From Nematostella vectensis (lineage: Eukaryota; Cnidaria; Anthozoa; Actiniaria; Edwardsiidae): DNA of 64,000 nt. The notes beneath the pieces are model-generated. The model worked only from the letters and a program-made list of their open reading frames with translations. It made no database searches and was not told the DNA's origin. Of the stretch, positions 12,023 to 24,800 are shown one piece after another; position 1 is the first letter of the stretch; the number at the start of each line of letters is the position of its first letter. The translations under genes were made by a program, and so were the position numbers. The DNA is taken from NCBI RefSeq assembly GCF_932526225.1, contig NC_064037.1, forward strand, positions 14,149,703 through 14,213,702, in the 5' to 3' direction.

Positions 12023-13599
12023 GAAGCTTCAAATACTATGCTTTCTTTAATATGATACCTATGACTGCACACATCCCCCCCCCCTCAGCCAATCCTGTGT
12101 ACGCGCCTGGAATCGGCCAAAATATCATTCACATCCTCAAAAGAAACTTTCAATAGATAAACTGTTTTTACAATTTGGATTTTTTCTTTTCCTTTGACAT
12201 TCACCGGAGATTTTTACATAATCGACTTGCCGCTTTAGGGCTGTAATAAAATTCACAAATACCAAAAATGGGTTTGCCTTTAGTGCTTTTGGTTTGGACA
12301 TTTTCTCAACCACATCTAGCCTACTATCTCTTGGGGGGTAAGAATTGCTGTTGACCACACCAAAACTGCTTTTCCTGAGATGTTTTTTTTATGGAACTGT
12401 TTCCTTTATTTCAGACACTCCAAATACTCTGCTACAACAAAAGTAATTAACAATAGATAAATGTGTATCATTGTAAACATGTCGAATTAGCTTTTTATTT
12501 TGACTTGTTTTATGATGATAACTCCAAATCATCCTTTCATGTAAAGCTTGGAAGGAAGCCAATACTTTCACATGCATGACTGTTAGGTTGATCTAGCAAT
12601 CAGTAAGAAGACCCCATCAAGATGATCCCTCAAGAAACCCTTATGGTACCAGCATTGTCTATCTAAAGAGCTGACACATCTGACTAACAGCACACATCCA
12701 TGGCTGAAGAGGTTTAAGGGTAGAACTCATTTTTTTCCAACTAAAAATCTCCCTAAAAAGCATTCAGTGATTCTCTGACTTTAGCCACTAGAAGCCAAAA
12801 TTGTTCTTGACACCACCGGGCTCTAGAAATATAGATAATCTATTCTCAAGTAAACTGTTATAGTATCTTTTGATAGTCTTAAAATTTCTGGTAGTTTACA
12901 GTCATTCAGAGGCAATATAACCTCAATAAAGACATAACCCTTTCTTCCGCTCTTGAAAACTTAACCCTTCTAGCCTTAAACCTTCTTTAGGTCATATCAA
13001 ATTTTCACTTTGTTATGGTGAAAGTTTGATCTAGTCATAGGGACACTTTTGATTGTTTTATAAAAGGCCAGTATTTTTGCCTAGCAAGTATAGGTGTAAA
13101 AGACACCTGTCTCTAACAAAAGCAGCATGCTAAAAAAAAAAATACTAAAAAACCTCAAATCTTTACTACAATATAAATTGTAAATTTATTTTTAAAAATG
13201 TCATTGTATGCTATCTAAACATAAACAGTCAACCTTCTATTTCCGGGACAAAAGTTGATTTGACATGGTGTCCCCTGGAGCAATTTTTATGTGGAATCCA
13301 GACAATTATCATTATCCAATATTTTAACACAAATCAACATTTCTATTCTGGCAAAAGCTTGATGCTGTCGCTGGCAACTGATCAAATCAACTTCCAAAAG
13401 GCCCTGTATTTCTCTGATTAATCTCTCTCATTAAACCTCCAGAACTCTAGACAATTTTGGTAAACTCAACCCAAATACTTCCAACCCAAAAAGCTATTTG
13501 TTTGTATTTGACAGGTCGTTTTCCAGACATGTCAATCATAAATCACAAGGTGCTAAAGACTATTTCATTCAAATGTAAATAAAATGCCAGAAATCATAT
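12023..13599. other. Non-coding stretch downstream of the 13600-14655 gene
   Basis: AT-rich sequence with no exon I can support on either strand. It may include the 3' untranslated region of the minus-strand gene that ends at 13600; AATAAA-type signals read on the minus strand occur, for example near 13185-13190. Confidence 0.5.
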
Positions 13600-14655
13600 T
13601 CATGTGCCTAGAACCACCAGATCTCTGCTAAAGAAAGGCGATAAACACTCCTCGCTTCCACTATCCGTGTCAAAATAATAAATGTCGTCTATTTCGGTCC
13701 TCCAATGAACCTTCGTGGATTTCTCTATAGTTATCGAATAACTTGTGGGGTCTCGTCGTCTCCGTAGTCTTTCGGAGCGCGCAAGTCTTTCTTCTCGACG
13801 TTTCCACTGTTCTAACTGTAATCTTCGTTTTGATCTTCGAGCTTCTTTCTCTGCTCTCGTCGAAGGGGGCGGCATATCGTATAATGGACTATTTAAAGGA
13901 GACATAGGTTCATTTTCTTCCATTCGTTCACTTTCCGTTTCATTCCCACTGGTTTGAAGGCTTGTTGCTCTTTCCCTTTCGTACTGGTGTTGAGGTGGGA
14001 AAGGGAATCGTGTAAAAGTACGCTGTGCTGTTTCCTCAAATTCTAGCTCTGTGTCTGTATTTTTAAAGTGTAGGCTTTCTAGATGTTCTGTATTCGATTC
14101 TATATTCATATTCAGAATTGCAGTTTCTTCAGGGAAATATCTATTTCGCTGGCAGGGAGCGCGAATCACGTTCGGTTGTTTGTTTTTTTTCCCTTTGTCT
14201 ATATTTATACACGAGCAAGTTCTTGTCTGTACATGAATACTATAATTATTTAGAATCTCAAGCTGTTTTGTCGGGCTTCTGCCTCTTCTAGCTTCAGCAT
14301 CGGATCCAGAACCGTTCTCTTTTTCTTCCGATATGCTCGATAGACGGGGTCGCGTGCAGATTTCCACGGAACCAGATCCCCTGCGTTTGCCATGGTTCAT
14401 TTTGATTTTCCATTCCAAATCATTTGGGTTAAAATCCACAATTTTAAGCCTCCCTTTGTTCCCAAACATTTCCTTGTCTTTGATCTTTTTGAGTCGATCA
14501 AGGTTTGCAGTGGATTTCCCACAATTTAGAGGTTTTCTGTCACGAAGATTGTAACGAGATTTGATTATTTTCGTCTCCGGAGAATTTTGAGTCGTTGTAA
14601 CGGAAGGTCGATTAAAATGACGGACTTTTTCGCTCAGCCTCGAAACCTCGTCCAT
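13600..14655 (-). CDS. Intronless 351-residue basic protein, function unknown
   Basis: One uninterrupted frame from an ATG at 14655 to a stop at 13600; no internal splice sites are needed. I do not recognise the family. The N-terminal quarter contains SRYNLRDRKPLN and a Lys-rich stretch. The middle is Ser/Glu-rich and probably disordered. About residues 265-310 form a highly charged Arg/Glu helix (ARRSKRRLQLEQWKRREERL and beyond), and the C-terminus has an acidic DTDSGSEE motif. No signal peptide, membrane segment or zinc-binding pattern. The basic helix suggests a nuclear or nucleic-acid-associated protein, which is inference only. A CCAAT-type ATTGGCT lies about 140 bp upstream, near 14794. 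Confidence 0.65.
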   Translation of the reverse strand: MDEVSRLSEKVRHFNRPSVTTTQNSPETKIIKSRYNLRDRKPLNCGKSTANLDRLKKIKDKEMFGNKGRLKIVDFNPNDLEWKIKMNHGKRRGSGSVEICTRPRLSSISEEKENGSGSDAEARRGRSPTKQLEILNNYSIHVQTRTCSCINIDKGKKNKQPNVIRAPCQRNRYFPEETAILNMNIESNTEHLESLHFKNTDTELEFEETAQRTFTRFPFPPQHQYERERATSLQTSGNETESERMEENEPMSPLNSPLYDMPPPSTRAEKEARRSKRRLQLEQWKRREERLARSERLRRRRDPTSYSITIEKSTKVHWRTEIDDIYYFDTDSGSEECLSPFFSRDLVVLGT

Positions 14656-15756
14656 TCTCGCCTCGAAAGCCAGTATTAAACCAGCTTTTTAATTCTTGCT
14701 TTGAAGCAGTCTGTCTTGTTTCTCACATTCAACTGCAGTCAGGCATGCTGGCTCAAAATAAAATAACTTTGAACTCTATTCGACCTCGCTTCTGATTGGC
14801 TAAACCTGATAAACAAAAGATTCATAGGAGGTGGGGTTCGCGTTATGAACGACACGTTTCAATCGACGCGGTCAGGCGTGATCCAAAAAGACATTTCCAA
14901 TTGACCAGAGTCTTTCTCTTTCATAATATGCGAAGCTTTCTCAAGCCACAAGCACTAACCATGAGTACAAAATTTCCATAGTCTGATATTTTGCTGAGTT
15001 GATAGCGTGACATCTCGTGAATTCTCACGTGACGTCGTGTGACCAGAGTCACGCTTGTGTTTCGCTTTACCTCAAACACAGCTCGAGCGGGTCTTCCACT
15101 GTTGATAACACGCTGTTTGCTGGTACTCAGGGACACGTACGCATATTTTTCACTAACCGATATGGAAAATGAAACAATTTAAGCCAAGAAATATTTCTGC
15201 TCAAGCTCTGAGTAAGTATCTGTATTGCAAATAAAGACGGATCAATCGACTTAATTTATTTACATTGAGCAGAGCTCATAAGCAATACGAAGATGAGCTT
15301 AAGAAGATTGATTTGATCTAAAGGTTATATGCAAAGCCGAGGCGCCTTGCCGACCGCACGTTTTCATTGCTCAAGTGTATGCGAGCGCTAATCTTGACAG
15401 CGTCGCTTCCTCAAGATGTTGAAAAAACAGTATAGCGTCCAAAACATAACAAGACGCAGCAAAGCTTGTTTTTTTTTTTAATATAAAATAGCTAGTTACT
15501 GGTTAGCTAGACTGTCATTATTCTTATCTACTGCGTCTTATACCCAAACCCCACCCCCTTTTTACCGACGCTAAACAGTATCTACAATAAAGCGCTGCGG
15601 GGATAATAAAAGATTAAACATAGCTAACACCGCTGAATTTTTGAGGCAAGAAAAAAAATAAACACAACAAAAACATTATTTCATTTAGTGCGGGTTTATC
15701 CACAAAATAATTGATGTGTTTAAATAAAAAAACATCTATATCGTAACAAGATTAAT
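14656..15756. other. Intergenic stretch between two minus-strand genes
   Basis: Contains the presumed promoter of the 13600-14655 gene (ATTGGCT near 14794) and then AT-rich DNA with homopolymer runs. I see no exon or RNA gene in it. Confidence 0.5.
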
Positions 15757-15762
15757 TTTATT
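15757..15762 (-). terminator. Poly(A) signal for RUSF1
   Basis: AATAAA on the minus strand, about 43 bases past the RUSF1 stop codon at 15805-15807. Confidence 0.6.
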
Positions 15763-15804
15763 CCTTTAAATAACGATCTTTTTTAAAATTCCGCATAGTC
15801 AATT

Positions 15805-18800
15805 TCAAATCTTTTTCTTTGGTTCCACTCCACTCGCGTTCCATACTGAACGCCACTCGTCGGGGCCTAAGTGCGTGCGTGACGTCACCCAGCCAGACCT
15901 TTCCAAGCCGGCAAGGAAGTCTGGGAATGTGTGGAGAGTGAAGTTATGTGCCTGTGCGATGAGGTCCCATGTGAGGTCAGCGGTTTGAAGACATTCTGTA
16001 AAATATTAAGGGGTTGCTGAGAGGCTCACGATAGCGTTAGTGCAAGCCCCGTGCAAACTGCGCCAGCACCTGCCAGCATTGCTGGCGAATTCTTGCTCGA
16101 CTGACCAGAAGACAAAGGAATTGTCAGAAAGTCCATTTCCCATTTTGACATTTCCTTTGTCCTATATTCAGTCGAAAGCGAAAATTCGCCAGCAATGCTG
16201 GAAGGTGCTGGTGCGGTTTGCACGGGGCTTAAGTCTTGCTACTCGAAGGATCTCACATTGTTGGTCGTGGCACGTTTAACCAGGGGCTCATAAGTAGGGG
16301 CAATCAACTTCCCTACATTCTTGTACCATATAGGTGTCACGGCGTTTCCTAGGATCAGGCTATTTTTAGACGCGCGGATTAGCCAATCAGATGACAGGCG
16401 GAAAAATTGACTTTGTCTCAAGGAATCCAAAATCTATCAGCGTCTAAGAATCGTCATGCTAAATGCTGATCATGATGGGCCCTATTACTATAGGTATCTG
16501 TACTTTTTTTTAAATCAGGCTTCTTTTATTTTAGAGGAAAAATAAATGAATAGAACTCATGTGCCTAGGTTAAACCAGGGGCTCATAAGTAGGGGCAATC
16601 ATCTGTAGTATATAATTGTCACGGCGATTTCTAGGATCAGGCTATTTTTAGACGCGCGGATTAGCCAATCAGATGACAGGGCGGAAAAATTGACTTTGTC
16701 AAGCATTTAGCATGACGATTCTTAGACGCTGATAGATTTAGTTGATTAGTTCACGCACCTGGGTACGAGAATGAATTTTTCGATTTTGCCGTACAACAGA
16801 AGGAAGGTGATCGTAAATAATGGCAGGATGCAGATTTCATGGGAGAGGGCACAAACAAATGGGTTCCGCCTATCATGATATGACAGGGAGCTCTATAATT
16901 ATTACGTATAGCGAAAAAGGCTCTACAAACTCTTTTCCCCCAAAAAAAACGTTTTCGTGTCGCAGCTACAAGATTTGTTCCTGGGTGTGTCAAAATTAGA
17001 AAGATCGCACCCTACATGAATACTGGCTCAATGACTTTGTTACCTTCCCACCAAAAGTTATGGAGGGCCTCCATAGCCCGGGCACCAGTCCGAGTTTTGA
17101 AGGGGCTCTAGACAGAAAAAAAAAAACAGTTACAAAAATTTATTCCATAAAAGTTCATATCCGAAGTTGCGGGATTGGGGCAAGGATAGCGGTTTACTGG
17201 AGAGAGAGGGTGCAAATCACATGACAAATTAATGTATTTTCACCACTACTGCCGGGAAAAGGGTGCGTATGTCATGGCAAATTAATGTACTTTTTCCTCT
17301 AATGGCGAGAGAGGGGTGCGTATGTCATCGCAAAAAATGTATTTTTTCCTCTACTGGCAGGAGAGGAGTGCGTATGTCATTGCCAATTAATATATCGTAC
17401 CTCTACGGGCGGAATAGGGTTGCGTACGTCATTGCCAATTTATGTATCGTACGTCTACTGGCAGAAGAGGAGTGCGTTTGTCATTGCAAACTAATGTATC
17501 TTACCTCTACTGGCGGGAGAGGAGTGCGTATGGCATTGCCAATTTATGTATCTCACCTCTACTGGCGGGAGAGGAGTGCGTATGTCATTACCAAATTATG
17601 TATCTTACCTCTACTGGCGGGAGAGAGGAGTGCGTATGTCATTGCCAAATTATGTATCTTACGTCTACTGGCAGAAGAGGAGTGCGTATGTCATTGCAAA
17701 CTAATGTATCTTACCTCTACTGGCGAGAGAGAGGAGTGCGTATGTCATTGCCAATTTGTGTATCGTACGTCTACTGGCAGAAGAGGAGTGCGTATGTCAT
17801 TGCAAACTAATGTATCTTACCTCTACTGGCGGGAGAGGAGTGCGTATGTCATTGCCAATTTATGTTTCTCACCTCTACTGGCGGGAGAGGAGTGCGTATG
17901 TCATTGCCAATTTATGTATCTTACCTCTACTGGCGGGAGAGGAGTGCGTATGTCATTGCCAATTTATGTATCTTACCTCTACTGGCGGGAGAGGAGTGCA
18001 TATGTCATTGCCAATTTATGTTTCTCACCTCTACTGGCGGGCAAGGAGTTCGTATGTCATTGCCAATTTATGTATCTTACCTCTACTGGCGAGAGAGAGG
18101 AGTGCGTATGTCATTGCCAATTTGTGTATCGTACGTCTACTGGCAGAAGAGGAGTGCGTATGTCATTGCAAACTAATGTATCTTACCTCTACTGGCGGGA
18201 GAGGAGTGCGTATGTCATTGCCAATTTATGTTTCTCACCTCTACTGGCGGGAGAGGAGTGCGTATGTCATTGCCAATTTATGTATCTTACCTCTACTGGC
18301 GGGAGAGGAGTGCGTATGTCATTGCCAATTTATGTATCTTACCTCTACTGGCGGGAGAGGAGTGCATATGTCATTGCCAATTTATGTTTCTCACCTCTAC
18401 TGGCGGGCAAGGAGTTCGTATGTCATTGCCAATTTATGTATCTTACCTCTACTGGCGAGAGAGAGGAGTGCGTATGTCATTGCCAATTTATGTATCTTTC
18501 CTCTACTGGCGGGAGAGGAGTGCGTATGTCATTGCCAATTTATGTATCTTACCTCTACTGGCGGGAGAGGAGTGCGTATGTCATTGCCAATTTATGTATT
18601 TTACCTCTACTGGCGGGAGAGGAGTGCGTATGTCATTGCCAATTTATGTATCTTACCTCTACTGGGGGGAGAGGAGTGCATATGTCATTGCAAATTTATG
18701 TATTTCACCTCTACTGGCGGGAGAGGAGTGCGTATGTCATTGCCAATTTATGTATCTTACCTCTACTGGCGGGAGAGGAGTGCGTATGTCATTGCCAATT

Positions 18801-21800
18801 TATGTATCTCACCTCTACTGGCGGGAGAGGGGTGCGTATGACATGGTCGATAACCGCAGCTTGAAAGCAACTCTGGATGAAATCTATTGACTCAGCGGAC
18901 TCATGAAGAACGATATTAACTACTCCTGTGAAAAGAGGAGTTCATGAATGATTTTGGGCATTGACAAATGGTAACTGGAAAATTCCATATATTATTTTAA
19001 AATGTTTCCTCATAACATGGAATTTTAAATTGTATTCAGATACCTGAGGTTGTGCTTGCGTTAAAGTTCACTCGCATCAAATACCGGCTTTCCTTAGAAT
19101 TTGGCAGTGCTGCCCGGAAATCTTGAATACTGGAAAGAAGGGGGATGAGATGTTATGTAGCTTACACACAGTCGTCTAAAGTGAATGATAGGAAAAGTGA
19201 CTTTTTGCACAAAACCTAATATGGGGGAAAATTTGAGGCAAGCAACCCGAGCTGTAGCATGGTTAGAAATATTTGAGGGGGTGTACATGATGCAGAGACA
19301 TTCATTAATATTGGGGAGCACAGCCACGCCCCTAATGGCCATTTCCTTTTAATTTTTAAAAATATTTTTGGGGGGCATGCCCCAGTGTCTCACCTGCTAC
19401 TAAATGGTACGGCACTGCAATTTCTGCATGCCACATCAATCCAAATATCCCGAAATCACTATACCGCAGATATGCTTTTAACAGTATGCATTAATTCAAC
19501 AATAAATCTATGTGAATATGTGACCTGATACTGCTTTACAATATATGTAGGGCATTAACTTTATTATCTGCTCAAAGGTCTTACAGAAGGAGGAAGTACA
19601 ATACATCTTTGGAAACCCAGAGGCATTTTCCTCTAGCGTTTCCCTTGCAGCCGTCCTTAGTCTCAGTCGTGAAGCCAGGGGCAGGAGAATACGTCAGGAG
19701 ACTACGTTAGAGGCAAATATCCATAGGTTTTCAAGGAAGTGCATTATACAGCATTTAATACCTTTGGATAACAGATGTGAATGGTGACCCAAGGTTAATT
19801 TTGAGACGTTCGCCTGTAGTTGACCCTACAAATAATAGGAGAAGAACAGACAAAGATGACTGGATATCCTAAGAGCTTGGCCACCACAAAAGTGTACATT
19901 TTTGTTACTAAATCTTGCAAGCACTTAATGTCACAAAAAAGAAGATTTGGCATATTTCGTGGAAATGTTAAGTGTACATTTTTTCCCCTCAAGAAACAAA
20001 ACTTTTTTCCTCAAAAAAACAAAACTAGAAATCGCATCATTTTGTGCTTTATTTTCAAACATAATTTACCTCAAAGCCGTGAAACAAAAGAAAAAAGTGC
20101 AATTACTTGATTGTATCATCAATTGTTTTTGGAAAAATCAAAAGTCAGGTGCCATATCTTATTAAATGTTGCGATATAAGCTTGTGGGAATTAAATTCCA
20201 TGTGTCTTTCATTTTGGGTAAAAACATCAAATTTAAGTGATTAGAAATATAGTACCAAAGACGTTTCAGGCTCAGGGGCGGTTGAATTTCTGGTACATTT
20301 TTGTGTATTATCTACACCTTTTCTTGTTATTTACTAGCTTGTCCTCTCCCTCTCCCTCACATTCCCCCCTTTCCCCTCCATTTATAGAGTCTGAACCTAC
20401 CAGCTTTGTAGCCACCCCATTTTTCAAAAAATCAGACTTCTGGGGCTCGTTTCTCGAAACATCCGAGAATTCTCGGGCCCGAAATTGATTTATTTCTTAA
20501 ATTTGAAAAGCTGGCTAATCCTATAAAATTGATGGTATCTAAATGTGTTGAAATATCGTCAAACATCGTATTTTACCACAAAGATTCATGTGAAGGATGA
20601 TTCTCTTTATAGATTTATAGATTTTGACTTTTCCCGAACTTCTCGGGCCCGAAATTCACATGGCTTAAATATTAAGACAGTTCTCGGGACATCGCAGTCA
20701 CCCGAGACTTTTCGGGTAACTTTTTGGCTTCAGCCAAACTCCAAAAAAAGCCCTATTGAGCGCAATCATTTGGAATACGAACCAAAGGGCAAAAATGGGG
20801 CAAAAATGCAAAATAAAGTTAAATTCTCGGGAGTTTCGAGAAACGGGCGCCTGAAGAGAATCCAATTCGACAAGCATTTAGAGGTGCTTCAAGGCAGGTT
20901 GACAACTCAACAAAAGCCCACATTTTAAGACAGTTTTTCATAAACCCAATGACAACATTTACCAAATATGACCGGCTCCATTTTGCCAACCTCATCAGGA
21001 GATAGGACGTGACCAGTCCTGAGGAACTCGTTAGTGACAATTTGAAGGCGTGTGGTGTTTAACGTTTCCATGACAACAGATGACACAGCACAGTAGTTTG
21101 CGTAAAGATGTAAGAATGTGAAGATGATAAACAGCACCCATGTCAAGCTAAAAAGATAAACAAATAAAAAAATAAATAGTAAATGCTCGATAGTGGAGGT
21201 GATTTGTAGGCTGAGTTGCAGCTCAAGGGAAGTCTCCCTCCCCTCCCCTTGACCCGCTAAGCAGGCTAGGTGAGCATGTAAAGATGATGAAATTTGGCCT
21301 TCGGTTACACAAAGCACTGTCATACCAATGTGTAAGATGGAAGGAAGGGGGTGTAAAGCTGGCTACACTTACAGGGTATGTCCTGTTACAAGAGGGGTAA
21401 TGACAAGTCCAGCCAGTAATGCCATCAGATTCACTAGTGTTTCCTGCAAAGAAATGAACCCTGTTGTTATCAATCAGTACAAATATCATACAAGGTTTAA
21501 GACAGTATGCAGGGCAGAAAAAAATCTTGAATGTGTAGCTGATAGAGTTGGGTGGGGTAAGGGGTGTGGTGTGGTTTTGAGTAGGTAAGGGAAAGGTTGG
21601 TGGGTAGGGTGTCTTCAAGGGTACCATTGAGGAGGGGGGCGAAAACCGCACAGAAACTGCACAGGAAAACGCCCAAAACCACACAGGTCAGAGAAAGGTC
21701 TTGAAAGCATAGAATAGGGTGGAGTAGGATAGCTTAAAGGGTTGGGTATGGTGTAGAATAGGATAGGGAGGAGGTTGGTAGATAGGGTGGGGTCTGAGGT

Positions 21801-24800
21801 ACAGCTGAGGATAAGGTAGGGGGAGTTTAGGCTCAGGAGATAGTAGTGCAGGGAAGTTCAGTACTGTACCTGGCTGCCATCCTTAGCAGCAACATCGGCC
21901 ATGTTGTCCCGCCTTGCCTGGTGCTGGGTGAGAGCGGCACGGGTGGAGCCCCCAGCCACACCAACTATTGACTTAAGTTATTTTAATAACTGTTTAAAAA
22001 CATATATACATAAACTGGCTGTTAGCCCGTGTAACCTTCACGTTTGGCATAAAGCAGTTGAAATTACTTTAACCTTGCCGTGTCAAATCCTAGGTGATCC
22101 ATGGAAGGTGTATGGGAGCTAAAAATGTAAATTTATTTCTCCACATGTGTTTATATTCCTCCCTCTTTCAGGCGTGTTCCCAGGATTGGTTAAGGGGGTG
22201 CGAAGATTCCCTTTTTGCCTCCAAGGGGGAGGGTGTGCGTGCACCCCCCTGTGTACACTCCTGCCTTTGGAGTTGTCTTCACCTGTCCCCTCCAAGAAAT
22301 ACTGGTTCCAGCACTGCCTTTTAGCAGATTACATATATATGATTCAAATGGAACATCAGGGACCATTAGGCCCCAGCAGCTGGCAGAACCGCCAGCTATT
22401 TAACACCGAGCACCGGCTACTTTAAAAAAAGTTGATTTAAGTTTTATTAATTAATAAAATAAAATAACTTCCAATCCCTACTTATTAATCTCCAGTGCCT
22501 ACCCAACTTAATGAAATTCCTGGAATATGGTATGGAATGTTTTAGTTGTTGCTAAATATGGTAGTATTTTACATGACTCACCTTTGCGACGCTAGACAAA
22601 CATGCAAGCAGTGTAAAATATGCCTTGAAGTATGGTGATATCAACTCAACCAAGATGGCCAAATCATTCATAATATCGGCAAATAATCTCCATTTTTTTG
22701 CATTACAATCCAGATTACTCCTATTTCCAAATAAGAAAAAATTAAAAAAAGGCAATAAGGGTTATAAGATAGACATAAAATGATAGGGGAAACACCTTTA
22801 TGAGAAAGAGTTATTGTAAAAACGGCATGAAAAGAGAAGATATTCCACACACCCCTGCATCCAGGCAAAGAGAATACTGCCAACCATTCCAGTGCCACCT
22901 GAAATTAATAACAAAAAAACAGATTTTTTTTAGAATCAGCCTGTTAAACAGGTGCTCAAGCGTCCCAAGAAAGCTCTGTCATAAAAGCCATTCTATCCAA
23001 TTGTAGTGCTTAATCAAAAATAGGGAGTGGCTCTGAAATCTACTCGCTATTGCGTGCCGGCCTGGCAAGCTTGGCTTCTTATTTTTTCACGCAACTTAGC
23101 TTGGCTATTCCAGCTTGGCTAACTAAGACTGGCTATTCCAGCTTGGCTAACTAAGCCTGGCTTTTCCGTCTTTAATGCAACTAGTGCCTGTTAAGCAGGC
23201 TATATTAGAATGTGAAGCTGGCATTAAGGAGCAGTCATCCTTTAGAAGGTGGATCATGTCATTAGAAGAACAGGAGAAAATCTTTTGATGGAAAGGGGAT
23301 ATACTGTAGGTATATGTCCCTTGCAATTTTCATGCACTTGTAGCATTTCAGTAACTGATGATGGCAATGCTGTTGCTGTGGCTGTTTTCCTTACTTCTAA
23401 GAATCCATGTCATAGTGGCCGCAAGTGCTGTGGCTGATTCATCACCAACGCCATATCCCTTGAGCATGGCCTGGGTGGCAAGAGTGCCAGTAATAGAGGA
23501 GCAGAAAGCCTGAGATACAGAACACAATGATAAAAAAATTGCAATCTACTCATGGAAGGGTCTACTAATATCCAAGGGGAGATTTATAGAGTTCTAGAAT
23601 TCTCCTATTCCAAACATTAAAAGGGAACAGAGGAGTAGCCTGATCTCCAACAGTATAAAGAGCCGTAGCAGGCCTTGAAATATTGGGGGCATGATACAGA
23701 AAGATTAAGAAAAATATTGGGGGGCACGTGCCTTCCTCTCCTGCTACGGCCCTGGTAATTGAAAAAGTCTGGCATACTCCCCCTCTCCCCTGTCACCAGG
23801 GGCAAACATGTACTGATTAATTTAATAACAATACAATGCAATGTTATACTAAATTACAAACCTGCACAGTATCCCAGAACTGATATGTGAGGTAGTCTTT
23901 ACTCACACTCTCTGGGTACCCTTGTGGAAGAAATGCTGACTGTAAAAACAAAAATCAAAGAATATAAGCCCATACCTGTCAACCTCCGAAAATCTCAAGG
24001 CTTGAGAATTTTTTGGGGGAGGGGTGGGGTATATTCATTTTTTTGGGGGAGGGGTGGGTTTAACCTTGCAGGCATTTGCCGTAAAGAAAGCTCTCACAAA
24101 CAAATCCACTTATAGATCTTACGAGGGTGTTAATTTGATAAATTGCGCTACGCAAAGGAATTATTGTTTCAAATATTTCTATAGAAAATAGGCACAATGA
24201 TTATTTTCTATAGAATAATTTTTCGGAAGCGATAAAAATGGCTAAAAAGGGGGAGATTTGGTGCTCAGTGCGGGAGAAGGGGTCCAAAATCTTGAGACTC
24301 CCGCCTAATGCGGGAGAGTTGACAGGGTAAGCCCAAGTAGGAAGAATAATTCAAAATGGTATTATTTTAGGGGTAGCGACGGGTACCTCGAAATTTTAAA
24401 ACACGGGTCTCAACACCTTGGTAAGTCTCGGATTTACCCATCGCTACCCCTTATTTTGTACTTAGATAACGTAGGAAGATTTCAAGTACTATTCATCATC
24501 CAGAAATTAATCACCCATAATAGTATCTAGGAGCTTTATGGGTGCAGTAGCGGATCAAGAGGGAGGGTGTCACTGAGAAAAAAAACCTTTAGCGAAAAGC
24601 TAGATCCGTCTCTGAGTTGTAGGTATGATTCATTTAAGTATAACTTATTTCCAAGACAAATTAAACAAAAACATATTTTTTCTACCTTGAAAAACATTTT
24701 CAGGGAACTCCCAAAGAATGGCTTGTGGTCTCCGTACTTTTTAACATCTCTGCTTTCATCTGTGAACTTGAATTTCCTTTGAACCGAACTTGAACCATAT

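Noticed and set aside
15805-15995. Trm1-type tRNA methyltransferase C-terminus
   Set aside because: The SRTH-like string looked suggestive at first, but the exon aligns with the RUSF1 C-terminus and its phase fits the other 12 RUSF1 exons.
17263-18864. Overlapping plus-strand frames up to 533 codons in all three frames
   Set aside because: They arise because the 52-bp unit has no plus-strand stop; the period is not a multiple of three and the DNA is RUSF1 intron 11 on the other strand.
19590-19660. Candidate RUSF1 exon with a CTTCT|GTAAGA donor
   Set aside because: The protein reading does not match the family, and exon 19825-19762 fits sequence and phase on both sides.
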